DNA from: Spirulina sp034932185
GTDB taxonomy: Bacteria; Cyanobacteriota; Cyanobacteriia; Cyanobacteriales; Spirulinaceae
Reading direction: 5' to 3'
Assembly (NCBI RefSeq): GCF_034932185.1
Contig: NZ_JAYGHW010000003.1
Coordinates: 52,737 to 116,736 of the forward strand
DNA: 64,000 nt
Under the pieces are notes generated by a model. That model saw only the letters and a list, made by a program, of their open reading frames with translations, was not told the origin of the DNA and did not search any database. The translations under genes and the position numbers were made by a program. Positions 9,048-18,079 of this stretch are shown here, one piece after another. Each line of letters starts with the position of its first letter. Positions within the stretch are counted from its first letter, which is position 1.

Positions 9048-9231
9048 AACAACGATTTCCCTAAGTTTCTTTCAATCCTGGCAGGCTGGCTTGAGGCCCT
9101 ACCTCCTATGAAACTTGATTTTGTAGCGGATTAGGTGAAGTTTTCGTAAAGATTTGGCGGTTCAATCCCGAAGAGTTTGTGAATGCAGGAAATACCACAA
9201 ATTTCGTGCCATGGTATGGGTAACAGGGGGG

Positions 9232-9255
9232 AGGGGCGAAAAATTTTTCGCCCCT
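9232..9255. terminator. Perfect 24-bp palindrome after the CoA-disulfide reductase gene
   Basis: AGGGGCGAAAAA (9232-9243) is followed directly by its exact reverse complement TTTTTCGCCCCT (9244-9255). It starts 16 nt after the end of the minus-strand reductase gene and ends in T-rich sequence in either direction. It is the most symmetrical copy of the GTAGGGGCG element family in the window. Terminator function is inferred. Confidence 0.6.
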
Positions 9256-9270
9256 ACATTGATGTGGCCT

Positions 9271-10923
9271 CTATGTGGCTTCGATCGCACAGTAGGTTTT
9301 ATAGCCGCCGCTGAGGTTATAGGCGGGGAAATCATGGAACCGTAAAACCCGGGTGGCATAGTAGGCCCGTTGGCCCACTTCGCAATAGACATAGAGGGGT
9401 TGATCCGAGGGGAGTGTGGCAAGGCGATCGCGCAAGGTATTCAACGGCACATTCACCGCCCCCGGCACATGGCCCTGTTCAAACTCATCGGGATCGCGCA
9501 CATCAAGGAGGAAGTGCGATCGCCACAAATCATCAGACCATTGGGCTAGGGGAGCATCCCCCCGCAGATGGTTGGCGGCAATCATCCCGGCAAAATTGAC
9601 CGGATCTTTCGCGGCCCCAAATTGGGGAGCATAGCAAAGTTCCGCCTCCTCTAAATCAAACACCGTTGCCCCCTGTTGCAGGGCCATGGCGATCACATCG
9701 ACGCGCTTTTCTGTCCCCTCTTCCCCCACCGCCTGGACACCAAGGATTTTGCCGGTATCGGGGCTAAACAACAACTTAATATCAATGGGCTTGGCTCCGG
9801 GAAAATAGCCCACATGGTGGCCCGGATGGAGATAAACCTTGTTGTAGGCAATCCCTAACCGTTGCAAGGTTTTCTCACTGGCTCCGGTGGTGGCAATGGT
9901 GAGGTCAAAGACGCGACAAACCGCCGTCCCCTGAACGCCGCGAAACGTACTGGGGCGACCGGCGATCGCATCGGCAGCAATGCGCCCCTGACGATTGGCT
10001 GGCCCTGCTAAGGGAATTTGGATCGGTGTTTGGGTGACAAAATCCTGCACCTCCACCGCATCCCCCACCGCCCAAATTTGAGGATCATGGGTTTGCATCT
10101 GTGCATTGACCTGAATACCACCCCGCTCGCCAATGGCAAGGCCCGCATCCCGCGCTAACTGATTTTCGGGCCGTACCCCAATGGCGAGAATCACCAGATC
10201 CGCCCTGTGAATTTGCCCCGCTGCGGTCGTGACTTGCAGACCATCCCCATCACCCGCCGGATCAAACCGTTGCACCCCATCACTGAGGCATAATGCTACC
10301 CCGTGCGATCGCAACAGATCATGCACCCCCGTTACCATTTCCCGATCCAAAGGCGGCATCACTTGGGGCATCTGCTCCAATAGCGTCACGGCAATGCCCC
10401 GATGGATCAGGTTTTCCGTCATTTCTAAACCAATAAAGCCACCCCCCACCACCACCGCCGTTTTCACCTGATGATCCGTAATCCATTGGCGGATTTTGCG
10501 ACTATCGGGAATTGTGCGCAGGGCAAAAATGCCGGGTAGATCAATGCCGGGGAGGGGGGGACGGATGGGGGATGCTCCTGGGGATAACACCAAGGCATCA
10601 TAGGCTTCTTGGCGGATTTCCCCGGTTTTGAGATTCTCTACCTCGATGGTGTGGGCGGTGCGATCGATGGCGCGGACATTGTGCTCTAGGCAAACTTGAA
10701 TATTAAACCGCTCTTGGAACAGCGTCGCATTAGCGACCAATAACTTACTTTCATCGACAATCACATCCCCCACATAGTAGGGCAGGCCACAGTTGGCAAA
10801 GGAAACATAGGGGCCGCGATCGAACATGATGATCTCAGCAGTTTCATTGAGACGGCGCGATCGCGCCGCGCAGGACGCGCCCCCCGCAACGCCGCCCACA
10901 ATTAAAATACGTTTTCGGCTCAT
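9271..10923 (-). CDS. CoA-disulfide reductase-like flavoprotein with C-terminal rhodanese domain
   Basis: A 550-residue two-domain protein. The N-terminal FAD/NAD(P)H pyridine-nucleotide disulfide oxidoreductase has the GGVAGGASCAAR nucleotide fold and a single redox cysteine, Cys45 (SFANCGLPYY), as in CoA-disulfide reductase and NADH oxidase families. A second nucleotide fold (VVVGGGFIGLE) lies near residue 160. The C-terminal rhodanese domain (about 455-550) has active Cys514 in CEVGQR. Fusions of this type reduce CoA disulfides, persulfides or polysulfides and may handle sulfane sulfur. The substrate is unproven. It is cytosolic and stands alone, with a palindromic terminator candidate just downstream. 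Confidence 0.92.
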   Translation of the reverse strand: MSRKRILIVGGVAGGASCAARSRRLNETAEIIMFDRGPYVSFANCGLPYYVGDVIVDESKLLVANATLFQERFNIQVCLEHNVRAIDRTAHTIEVENLKTGEIRQEAYDALVLSPGASPIRPPLPGIDLPGIFALRTIPDSRKIRQWITDHQVKTAVVVGGGFIGLEMTENLIHRGIAVTLLEQMPQVMPPLDREMVTGVHDLLRSHGVALCLSDGVQRFDPAGDGDGLQVTTAAGQIHRADLVILAIGVRPENQLARDAGLAIGERGGIQVNAQMQTHDPQIWAVGDAVEVQDFVTQTPIQIPLAGPANRQGRIAADAIAGRPSTFRGVQGTAVCRVFDLTIATTGASEKTLQRLGIAYNKVYLHPGHHVGYFPGAKPIDIKLLFSPDTGKILGVQAVGEEGTEKRVDVIAMALQQGATVFDLEEAELCYAPQFGAAKDPVNFAGMIAANHLRGDAPLAQWSDDLWRSHFLLDVRDPDEFEQGHVPGAVNVPLNTLRDRLATLPSDQPLYVYCEVGQRAYYATRVLRFHDFPAYNLSGGYKTYCAIEAT

Positions 10924-11004
10924 GGCAAAATCAATCCTTTGGCGTTGGGCAAACCCTGAGAATCAGGTTACGGTTAGGGAGAAACTAGCACTGTTTGATC
11001 AGAA

Positions 11005-11979
11005 ATGTCTACGCTCATTGTTAACCAAGACACGATTTTCAAGACCAAGCCCATTCAATCGAGCAGCTTGAGTGATGGGGAAAAAGCAGCGGTTCCCCGT
11101 GGGGAATATGGCATCGCCAGCGCAGAGAAAGAGGGCAATCACTATAAAGTGACATTGGATCGGGCGATCGCCGGCCAAACAGACTGGTACGTTTTTGAGG
11201 GCCATGTCCTGATTTCCAACTCAGGTACAATTGTCCTTAAGCAGGATACCGTCTTTAAAATCAAGCCCGTGGATTCCTCCCAACTTAGCGATGGGGAAAA
11301 ATTGGCCGTTTCCCAACGAGAACTGGCGGTGAAAAGCTTTACGGAAGTGGGATCTCACCTCCAAGTAGAACTGGATAACCCCATCGGCGGCCGTACAGAA
11401 TGGTATCTCTTTCAAGGCCACATCGACACCTTACACATTGCCAGCTACGCCCCACCCCAGGAAGAAGTCACCCCCCCTCCTGCTCCAACCCCTCAACCCA
11501 CCCCAGCCCCGAAGCCAACCCCAACCCCCAAACCCGCCCCCGCTCCGCAATTCACAGGCCGCCTCATTCGTATTGCGGGCAAAGGCCAACTCACCACCGA
11601 TACACCGATCATTGCCGGGGGTAGTTTTACCTGGGGAGAAGCCACCAAAGAGGGCCAACGGCTCCCGGAAAATGCCACGATTACCAACAACATCATCCGC
11701 ATGGCCCAGCGGATGCAAGAAGTTCGCACCAAGTTAGGCGATCGCTCCATCACCATCACCAGTTGGTATCGTCCCCCCGCTGTCAACCGGGCCATTGGTG
11801 GCGCAACCCGCTCCACCCATATTCAAGGCCATGGGGTGGATTTTGTTGTGGCGGGCCTTTCGCCCCGTGAGGTGCAGCGCCAGCTTGACCCCTGGTGGCC
11901 CGGCGGCTTGGGCTATGGGTCTACGTTTACCCATTTAGATAATCGCGGTTTTCGCGCCCGTTGGAACTACGGCAATTAA
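11005..11979 (+). CDS. D-Ala-D-Ala carboxypeptidase-like protein (peptidase M15 fold) with two N-terminal repeats
   Basis: The 324-residue protein has two tandem repeats of about 70 residues (about 7-72 and 80-144), each with a T(I/V)FK start, SLSDGEK or QLSDGEK in the middle and a W-Y-x-F-x-GH end. A Pro/Thr linker (about 152-180) leads to a C-terminal M15A/DUF882-like domain. The putative zinc ligands are the His and Asp of STHIQGHGVDF and the His of THLDNRG. That fold cleaves peptidoglycan cross-peptides. I see no signal peptide, which is odd for a wall enzyme, so it may be exported by another route or act on a non-wall substrate. One repeat unit recurs as a stand-alone protein at 27517-27804. 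The TAA interlocks with the nblS stop (TTAA, 11976-11979). Confidence 0.82.
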   Translation: MSTLIVNQDTIFKTKPIQSSSLSDGEKAAVPRGEYGIASAEKEGNHYKVTLDRAIAGQTDWYVFEGHVLISNSGTIVLKQDTVFKIKPVDSSQLSDGEKLAVSQRELAVKSFTEVGSHLQVELDNPIGGRTEWYLFQGHIDTLHIASYAPPQEEVTPPPAPTPQPTPAPKPTPTPKPAPAPQFTGRLIRIAGKGQLTTDTPIIAGGSFTWGEATKEGQRLPENATITNNIIRMAQRMQEVRTKLGDRSITITSWYRPPAVNRAIGGATRSTHIQGHGVDFVVAGLSPREVQRQLDPWWPGGLGYGSTFTHLDNRGFRARWNYGN

Positions 11980-13973
11980 GGGGGATTTTTCACGGGTGTA
12001 AGGGCGGCGGGAGTATTGATCAGGGTTTCTTGATCTTGATACACCTCTAATTCAAACCAAAACGTACTCCCGACCCCCACTTCACTAATCAAATGGACGC
12101 GGCTATGGTGCTTTTCAACGATATTGCGCACAATCGAAAGCCCTAGGCCCGTCCCCTCTAAAGTGTGGACACGATTTTCCACCCGAAAGAAGCGATCAAA
12201 AATGGCTTCTTGATCCTCCGCATCGATGCCCGTGCCGGTGTCGGCTACTTCGATGCGGACTTTTTGGGTTTGATTCATCACCGGCTTGGCCTGCTCCATC
12301 GGGTAGGCAATGATCGCCACTTTCCCCCCAGCCGGTGTGAACTTGAGGGCATTGCCCACCAAATTGGCTAAAACTTGCAAAATCAGGTCATAGTGACCCA
12401 AAACCGGGGGCAGGTTGGGGTCAATATTTTGCAGGAGTTCAATGCCTTTATCCTTGGCGTTGAGTTGGTAGGTGCGCAGGGTTTGTTCAATGGGGCGGGA
12501 GATTTCTACGGCTTCCAGTTTGTAGGTGTTGCTGGATTCTAACCGGGAAAGATCGAGAACGTCGTTAACGAGGCGGGTGAGGCGATCGGTTTCGTTGTTG
12601 GCGGTTTTGAGAAATTCTTCCCGTTCGCCAGCGGTGAGTTCGTTGCCGTATTCGTAGAGGGTTTCAATAAAAGATTTGATGTTAAACAGAGGGGTGCGGA
12701 GTTCGTGGGAGACGTTGCTAATAAATTGGCTTTTGGCTTCGTTGAGTTCCACTTCCCGCGTGATATCTTGCACTGTCATGGCGATGCCTTTGATCGTTTC
12801 CCGGTGTTGATCGAGGACTTGGGTGAGGAGGACGCGGATCGTGCGCTCGGTGGGGCCGGAGAGGGTGACGCGGAATTCATCGCCATCGCGGTGTTTTTCT
12901 GAGGAGATTTCGGTATGACCTTCTAAAAAGGGCAGGGTAGGTAAGGTTTGGCTGACGTGATAGAGGGGCCGGGTGAGCTTGACTGTCACCGCTGGCGGCA
13001 AATGGTGGAGGACATTTTCCCCGATCACCTCCCGGCCTTCCCAGTTGAAAATGCGGCGGGCGGTGGGGTTGACGAGGATAATTTCTAAATCGGTATTCAG
13101 TAAAACTGCGCCGTCGGCAATGGTGGAAACGAGGGTTTCGAGCTTGGCTTTTTCCGCCGTCATTTCTTCAATATTCTGGGCCTCATAACGCTCGAGCCGT
13201 TCGGCCATTTCATTAAAACTACAGATTAATTCCCCCAGTTCTCCCCCCAAGGGCAGATCCACCCGTTGTTTAAAGTTGCCGGCGGCGATATTTTTCACCC
13301 CCACGAGCAATTCTTTAATGGGCTTGGTAATCGTCAAGGCATTAAAGACCACCCCCAACAGCACCATCGCCCAGATGGAAATGAAGACGGCGATCGTCAC
13401 ATCGCGGGTGAGGTTCGAGGAGGCCACCACCGTAGGATTGGGATTAATCCCCACCGCCAACACCCCTAAATATTGCTCTTCCCGGTTGAGGGGAATAAAC
13501 ACGTCGGTCACTTGGCCGTTGGGGGTGCTGTGTTGCCGCACCATCGGCACTTCAGCTTGGGGGGAATATTGCTCCGGCAATTGAATGCGCCGTTCAATGG
13601 TCAGGGAATTTTGAATTTCTGCTTCACTGTAGGGGATGCCAAAGAAAATTTGGCCCGCTTCGTCGGCGTAAAGGAGATAGCGCACGGAGGAGGTGCTGCT
13701 GTAGAAGCGGCTGGAAAATCGCGCCGCTTCACCGAGATTCCCTTCCGCGATTAAGGGGGCCACATTGGCGGCGAGGAGTAGCCCTAAGTCTCGGCCAAAG
13801 CGGGTGTCATTGAGGCGGGCATCCTGTTGGATTGTGTTGACTGCCCAGAAGGTGACACCACTCATAATCAGAGAGACGACCAAGGTGGCCCCAGCCATGA
13901 GCCGGGTTTGCAAGGTAAATTCTGACCACCACCGATGGATAATGGCGCGGATTTGGCTGAGGAACGCTAACAA
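11976..13973 (-). CDS. nblS: Sensor histidine kinase NblS (Hik33/DspA orthologue)
   Basis: A 665-residue membrane kinase matching the usual NblS/Hik33 length and order: TM1 (about 28-47), an extracytoplasmic sensor (48-188), TM2 (about 190-212), HAMP (213-265), PAS (about 280-400), HisKA with His423 in SHELRTPL, and HATPase (about 520-640, with GTGLGLSI). NblS controls high-light, nutrient-stress and phycobilisome-degradation genes through RpaB and, in some species, SrrA. It is adjacent to purD on the same strand (73 nt), a pairing I recall from other cyanobacteria. Its known partner SipA is encoded at 39.3 kb. The 3' end overlaps the convergent peptidase gene by 4 nt. Confidence 0.93.
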   Translation of the reverse strand: MLAFLSQIRAIIHRWWSEFTLQTRLMAGATLVVSLIMSGVTFWAVNTIQQDARLNDTRFGRDLGLLLAANVAPLIAEGNLGEAARFSSRFYSSTSSVRYLLYADEAGQIFFGIPYSEAEIQNSLTIERRIQLPEQYSPQAEVPMVRQHSTPNGQVTDVFIPLNREEQYLGVLAVGINPNPTVVASSNLTRDVTIAVFISIWAMVLLGVVFNALTITKPIKELLVGVKNIAAGNFKQRVDLPLGGELGELICSFNEMAERLERYEAQNIEEMTAEKAKLETLVSTIADGAVLLNTDLEIILVNPTARRIFNWEGREVIGENVLHHLPPAVTVKLTRPLYHVSQTLPTLPFLEGHTEISSEKHRDGDEFRVTLSGPTERTIRVLLTQVLDQHRETIKGIAMTVQDITREVELNEAKSQFISNVSHELRTPLFNIKSFIETLYEYGNELTAGEREEFLKTANNETDRLTRLVNDVLDLSRLESSNTYKLEAVEISRPIEQTLRTYQLNAKDKGIELLQNIDPNLPPVLGHYDLILQVLANLVGNALKFTPAGGKVAIIAYPMEQAKPVMNQTQKVRIEVADTGTGIDAEDQEAIFDRFFRVENRVHTLEGTGLGLSIVRNIVEKHHSRVHLISEVGVGSTFWFELEVYQDQETLINTPAALTPVKNPP

Positions 13974-14046
13974 GGCTCACCTAGGGGCAATCTATAGATG
14001 GTTTTGATTATAGGCCAAGGGGTCGGGGGGGATGGGTGGGAGGGGG

Positions 14047-15393
14047 CTATTCTTGCTCTAAATCTGCACTGGAGATTGCGGTTGCTTCAACTTCCTCGCT
14101 TGCTGGGGTAGGGGCTGAGGCGGGTTTGGGTTTGGGGAGGACTTGGTGGGCAATGTCGCGGCGGTAATACATCCCTTCAAATTGAATTTGGGCGATCGCC
14201 CCATAGGCTTTATCCACCGCCGCCTTAAAATCTTCCCCAAGGGCGGTAACGCCCAACACCCGCCCGCCACTGGTGAGCAGTTGTTGCTGGCGGCTTTGGG
14301 TTCCGGCGTGGAACACCGTCACCCCCATGGTTTCAGCGGCATCTACGCCGGTAATTTCATCCCCCCGGCGATATTTCCCCGGATAGCCTTCAGCTGCCGC
14401 CACCACACAAACCGCACAGCCGGGATGCCATTCAATGGGGGGCAAGGCTTCGAGCTTCTGCTCCACACAGGCGGCGAGAATTTTTTCCAACGGCGTAGCC
14501 AGGAGGGGGAGAATTACCTGAGTTTCAGGATCCCCAAACCGGCAGTTAAATTCCAAAACCTTGGGATCTCCCGATGGCGTAATCATCAACCCCGCGTATA
14601 AAACGCCGCGATAATCGATCTGTTTGGCCTGGAGGGCGTTGAGGGTGGGGGCAAGGATTTCCCGCTCAATGCGGCCCATTAACTCAGGCGTGACCAAGGG
14701 CGCAGGGGCATAAACCCCCATGCCGCCGGTATTTTCCCCCGTATCCCCTTCACCAATGCGCTTATGATCCTGGGCGGTGATCAGCGTGCGGAAGGTTTGG
14801 CCATCGGTGACGGCAAAGACGGAAACTTCAGCCCCAGTCAGGTATTCCTCGACGACAAGCGTTGTGAAGCCTTGGGCGGTGAGGTCATCGACGGCTTGGA
14901 TGGCTTCGCCTTGGGTTTGGGCAACGACGACCCCTTTCCCGGCGGCTAATCCATCAGCTTTGACCACGAGGGGCGCGGCTTGGCTGGCGATGTATTCCTT
15001 GGCGGCTGTGGGTTTGGTGAAGCTTTCCCCTTTGGCGGTGGGAACCCCGGCTTTTACCATCAGGGCCTTGGCCCAGATTTTGCTGGCTTCAATGCGGGCC
15101 CCGGCTTTGGTGGGGCCAAAGACGGGGATTTTTTGCTCTTGGAGATAGTCAGCAATGCCATTGGCGAGGGGGTCTTCTGGCCCCACCACCACGAAGTTAA
15201 TTCCTTGTACGCCAGCGAAGCGAGCGATCCCGGCGAAGTCGCTGACGTTCATGGCGATGTTGCGGCATTTCGGAAGGTTAGCGGTGCCACCGTTGCCGGG
15301 AATGCAAAGAATTTGTTTAACCTGTTCAGACTCGGATAGTTTGAGGGCGATCGCGTGTTCCCGACCACCACTCCCCACAATCATAATTTTCAT
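14047..15393 (-). CDS. purD: Phosphoribosylamine-glycine ligase (GAR synthetase)
   Basis: Catalyses ATP-dependent joining of glycine to phosphoribosylamine, the second step of purine synthesis. The start MKIMIVGSGGREHAI is the conserved PurD N-terminus. The ATP-grasp core follows with KADGLAAGKGVV and the metal-binding EFNCRFGDPETQ near residue 290. The family is usually about 420-430 residues, and the extra length here is a C-terminal tail rich in Pro, Ala and Glu (after about 415), probably disordered. It lies upstream of nblS on the same strand with a short spacer, so the two may be cotranscribed. Confidence 0.96.
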   Translation of the reverse strand: MKIMIVGSGGREHAIALKLSESEQVKQILCIPGNGGTANLPKCRNIAMNVSDFAGIARFAGVQGINFVVVGPEDPLANGIADYLQEQKIPVFGPTKAGARIEASKIWAKALMVKAGVPTAKGESFTKPTAAKEYIASQAAPLVVKADGLAAGKGVVVAQTQGEAIQAVDDLTAQGFTTLVVEEYLTGAEVSVFAVTDGQTFRTLITAQDHKRIGEGDTGENTGGMGVYAPAPLVTPELMGRIEREILAPTLNALQAKQIDYRGVLYAGLMITPSGDPKVLEFNCRFGDPETQVILPLLATPLEKILAACVEQKLEALPPIEWHPGCAVCVVAAAEGYPGKYRRGDEITGVDAAETMGVTVFHAGTQSRQQQLLTSGGRVLGVTALGEDFKAAVDKAYGAIAQIQFEGMYYRRDIAHQVLPKPKPASAPTPASEEVEATAISSADLEQE

Positions 15394-15639
15394 AACCGAT
15401 TCGTGCGCCCTTGTGTTGGATCTGGAGGGGTTGGCGTGGTTTTTAATCTTAATCCATATTTAGCCCTGCCCAGTGTGCCACTTTCTGAGGGATTCTTGCA
15501 AGATGCCCTGGGCAATCGCCTTGGGAGGCTGATCGCTCTCCCGGCCGCAATCAACCCTACAATGGAAAAAATCCCTAGCGACGGGCCAAACTCCCGAATC
15601 ATGGCGTTGGCCGCCTTTTTATTCTCTTTAAAACCTGTT

Positions 15640-17244
15640 ATGTCCCCTCAGCCTCGCGAGCCTTTTGTCCTCACCACACCCCTTTATTATGTCAATGCTG
15701 CCCCCCACATTGGCAGTGCCTATACGACGATGATCGCCGATGCGATCGCCCGTTTTTACCGCATCCAAGGCCGAGAGGTTATCTTCATCACCGGCACCGA
15801 TGAACATGGTCAAAAAATTCAACGGGCCGCCGAGGAACAAGGCATCGATCCCCAAACCCACTGCGATCGCGTCTCTGCTCAGTTTGATTCCCTCTGGCAA
15901 GCCCTCAATATTCAATACGATCGCTTCAGCCGCACCACCGATCCCCGCCACCATGCCATCGTCCAAGAATTCTTTGCACGGGTCTGGGAAAAAGGGGATA
16001 TCTACCTCTCTAAACAACAGGGTTGGTATTGTGTCGCTTGTGAAGAATTCAAAGAAGAACGGGATCTGCTCCCCGGTCAACATTGCCCGATTCACACCAA
16101 CAAGGCAGTGGAGTGGCGCGATGAAGATAATTACTTTTTTCGCCTCTCTCACTATCAAGAACGCCTCGAAGCCCTCTATCGGGAGCATCCCGATTTTATT
16201 CAACCGGCCGCCCGCCGCAATGAAGTCCTCAACTTTGTGGCCCAAGGGTTACAGGATTTTTCCATTTCCCGGATTAATTTAGCTTGGGGTTTCCCTCTCC
16301 CCACCGATCCAGAACACACCCTTTATGTGTGGTTTGATGCCCTCTTGGGGTATGTCACGGCCCTCTTACCCCCCGAGGCCGAACCCACCTTAGCAAATGC
16401 CTTAAGTCAGGGATGGCCGATTAACTTACACCTGATTGGTAAAGATATTCTTCGTTTCCATGGGGTTTATTGGCCGGCGATGTTAATGGCCGCCAATATT
16501 GCCCCTCCTCTGCGGGTATTTGGTCATGGTTTCTTGACAAAAGATGGCCGCAAAATGGGGAAAAGTTTAGGCAATACAATCAACCCGATGGACTTGGTAG
16601 AGCGCTATGGAGCCGATAGCGTTCGCTATTACTTCCTTAAAGAAATTGAAGTCGGTTTAGATGGGGATTTTAATGAAACGCGCTTTGTTCATATTCTCAA
16701 TGCCGACTTAGCCAATGACTTCGGCAATCTCCTCAATCGCACCTTGGGAATGCTCAAAAAGTATTGCCAGAGTCAGGTTCCTGACCTTGACCCCCAGGCT
16801 TTAATGGCGGCAAACCCCCTCGCTCAATTGGGGCGTACCTTAGGCGATCGCCTCGTTACCGCCTACGAACAGTATCAATTTGATCAAGTTTGTGAAGAAA
16901 TTCTAAATTTAATTCGTGCGGGTAATCGCTTTATTGATGAACAAGCACCCTGGAGTCTCTACAAACAGGGGAAACAATCCCAAGTCGAGCAAGTCTTGTA
17001 TTCTGTTCTAGAATCGGTTAGGCTATCTGCTTATCTTATTGCCCCGATTGTCCCTAACCTCAGTGGTAAGATCTATCATCAACTGGGACTGAATGTTGAT
17101 TTTAATGATCCGAGTCATTTTCAGAGCCATGCTCCGTTTAGCGAGCATAGTCAGTGGGGGATCCTTCGGAGCGGACAAACGTTACCCCCCCCAAGTCCCG
17201 TGTTTGCTAAACTCGAGCTTCCACCCAATCCCAACCCAGAGTAG
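15640..17244 (+). CDS. metG: Methionyl-tRNA synthetase
   Basis: A class I aminoacyl-tRNA synthetase of 534 residues from the ATG at 15640 (MSPQPREPFVLTTPLYYVNA). It has the HIGH-type motif PHIGSAY, a Cys-containing insertion (CVACEEF and HCPIH) typical of the connective peptide, and KMGKS as the KMSKS loop (GRKMGKSLGN). The C-terminal anticodon-binding helical domain is present, with no EMAP-type extension. The frame stays open for 95 codons upstream, but that part has no homology and overlaps the purD promoter side, so I did not use it. Confidence 0.95.
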   Translation: MSPQPREPFVLTTPLYYVNAAPHIGSAYTTMIADAIARFYRIQGREVIFITGTDEHGQKIQRAAEEQGIDPQTHCDRVSAQFDSLWQALNIQYDRFSRTTDPRHHAIVQEFFARVWEKGDIYLSKQQGWYCVACEEFKEERDLLPGQHCPIHTNKAVEWRDEDNYFFRLSHYQERLEALYREHPDFIQPAARRNEVLNFVAQGLQDFSISRINLAWGFPLPTDPEHTLYVWFDALLGYVTALLPPEAEPTLANALSQGWPINLHLIGKDILRFHGVYWPAMLMAANIAPPLRVFGHGFLTKDGRKMGKSLGNTINPMDLVERYGADSVRYYFLKEIEVGLDGDFNETRFVHILNADLANDFGNLLNRTLGMLKKYCQSQVPDLDPQALMAANPLAQLGRTLGDRLVTAYEQYQFDQVCEEILNLIRAGNRFIDEQAPWSLYKQGKQSQVEQVLYSVLESVRLSAYLIAPIVPNLSGKIYHQLGLNVDFNDPSHFQSHAPFSEHSQWGILRSGQTLPPPSPVFAKLELPPNPNPE

Positions 17245-17419
17245 TGTTGGAGAGGCCATGGGTAAACCTGTTTTGCGGTAAGGCTCTCGGTGTTGTTACC
17301 CTGGAGAGGGCGATCGCCCCCTCCCCTGCCAACCCCCATAAGCCAAGCCAACCCAACCCCCTTTTCGCATTTGATTCCTTATTTTTTAAACCTTTTTTAA
17401 CAAACCGAGGATAAATTCC

Positions 17420-18079
17420 ATGATTGAAGATTATTTTGGTGAAGATCCGGTCTTCTCCCCAGAACAAGTATTAGAAAACCGGGGCCGAGTTGCCATTTTC
17501 ATCGATGGTTCTAACCTGTTTTATGCCGCCCTGCAACTGGGTTTAGAAATCGACTACAGCAAACTTCTGTACCGCCTCACCGGCGGATCTCGCCTGTTGC
17601 GGGCCTTTTTCTATACCGGCGTAGACCGCACCAACGAAAAACAACAGGGCTTTTTACTGTGGATGCGTCGCAATGGCTATCGCGTCATTGCCAAGGATCT
17701 AGTGCAATTGCCCGACGGCTCCAAAAAAGCCAACTTAGACGTGGAAATTGCCGTCGATATGATGTGCCTCGTGGAATCCTATGATACGGCTGTCCTTGTG
17801 AGTGGCGATGGCGATTTAGCCTATGCCGTCGATGCAGTGAGCTATCGGGGGGCGCGGGTAGAGGTGGTCAGTCTCCGCTCCATGACCAGCGACAGCCTGA
17901 TCAACGTTGCCGATCGCTATATTGACCTCGATCAAATTAAAGAAGACATCCAAAAACAACCGAAAAACAGCGCCGCTCACTCCAACAATCATCACCCCCA
18001 CCCTGCTAACCATTATCCCCGCACCTTTCCGGGTATCAAGATTGTTAATGAAGAGAAAACCCTACCGGAGAAACACTAG
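17420..18079 (+). CDS. NYN-domain protein, LabA family
   Basis: A 219-residue PIN-like NYN domain with the acidic metal-site residues in order: Asp29 (IFIDGSN), Asp107 and Asp113 (NLDVEIAVDM), and SGDGD (128-132). LabA of Synechococcus elongatus, a member of this family, acts in negative feedback on clock output downstream of KaiC. Others in the family are putative RNases. The C-terminal 35 residues are His/Pro/Asn-rich and probably disordered. The end overlaps the start of lptC by 32 nt in another frame. Whether this copy is the true LabA or its LalA-type paralogue cannot be told from one sequence. Confidence 0.85.
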   Translation: MIEDYFGEDPVFSPEQVLENRGRVAIFIDGSNLFYAALQLGLEIDYSKLLYRLTGGSRLLRAFFYTGVDRTNEKQQGFLLWMRRNGYRVIAKDLVQLPDGSKKANLDVEIAVDMMCLVESYDTAVLVSGDGDLAYAVDAVSYRGARVEVVSLRSMTSDSLINVADRYIDLDQIKEDIQKQPKNSAAHSNNHHPHPANHYPRTFPGIKIVNEEKTLPEKH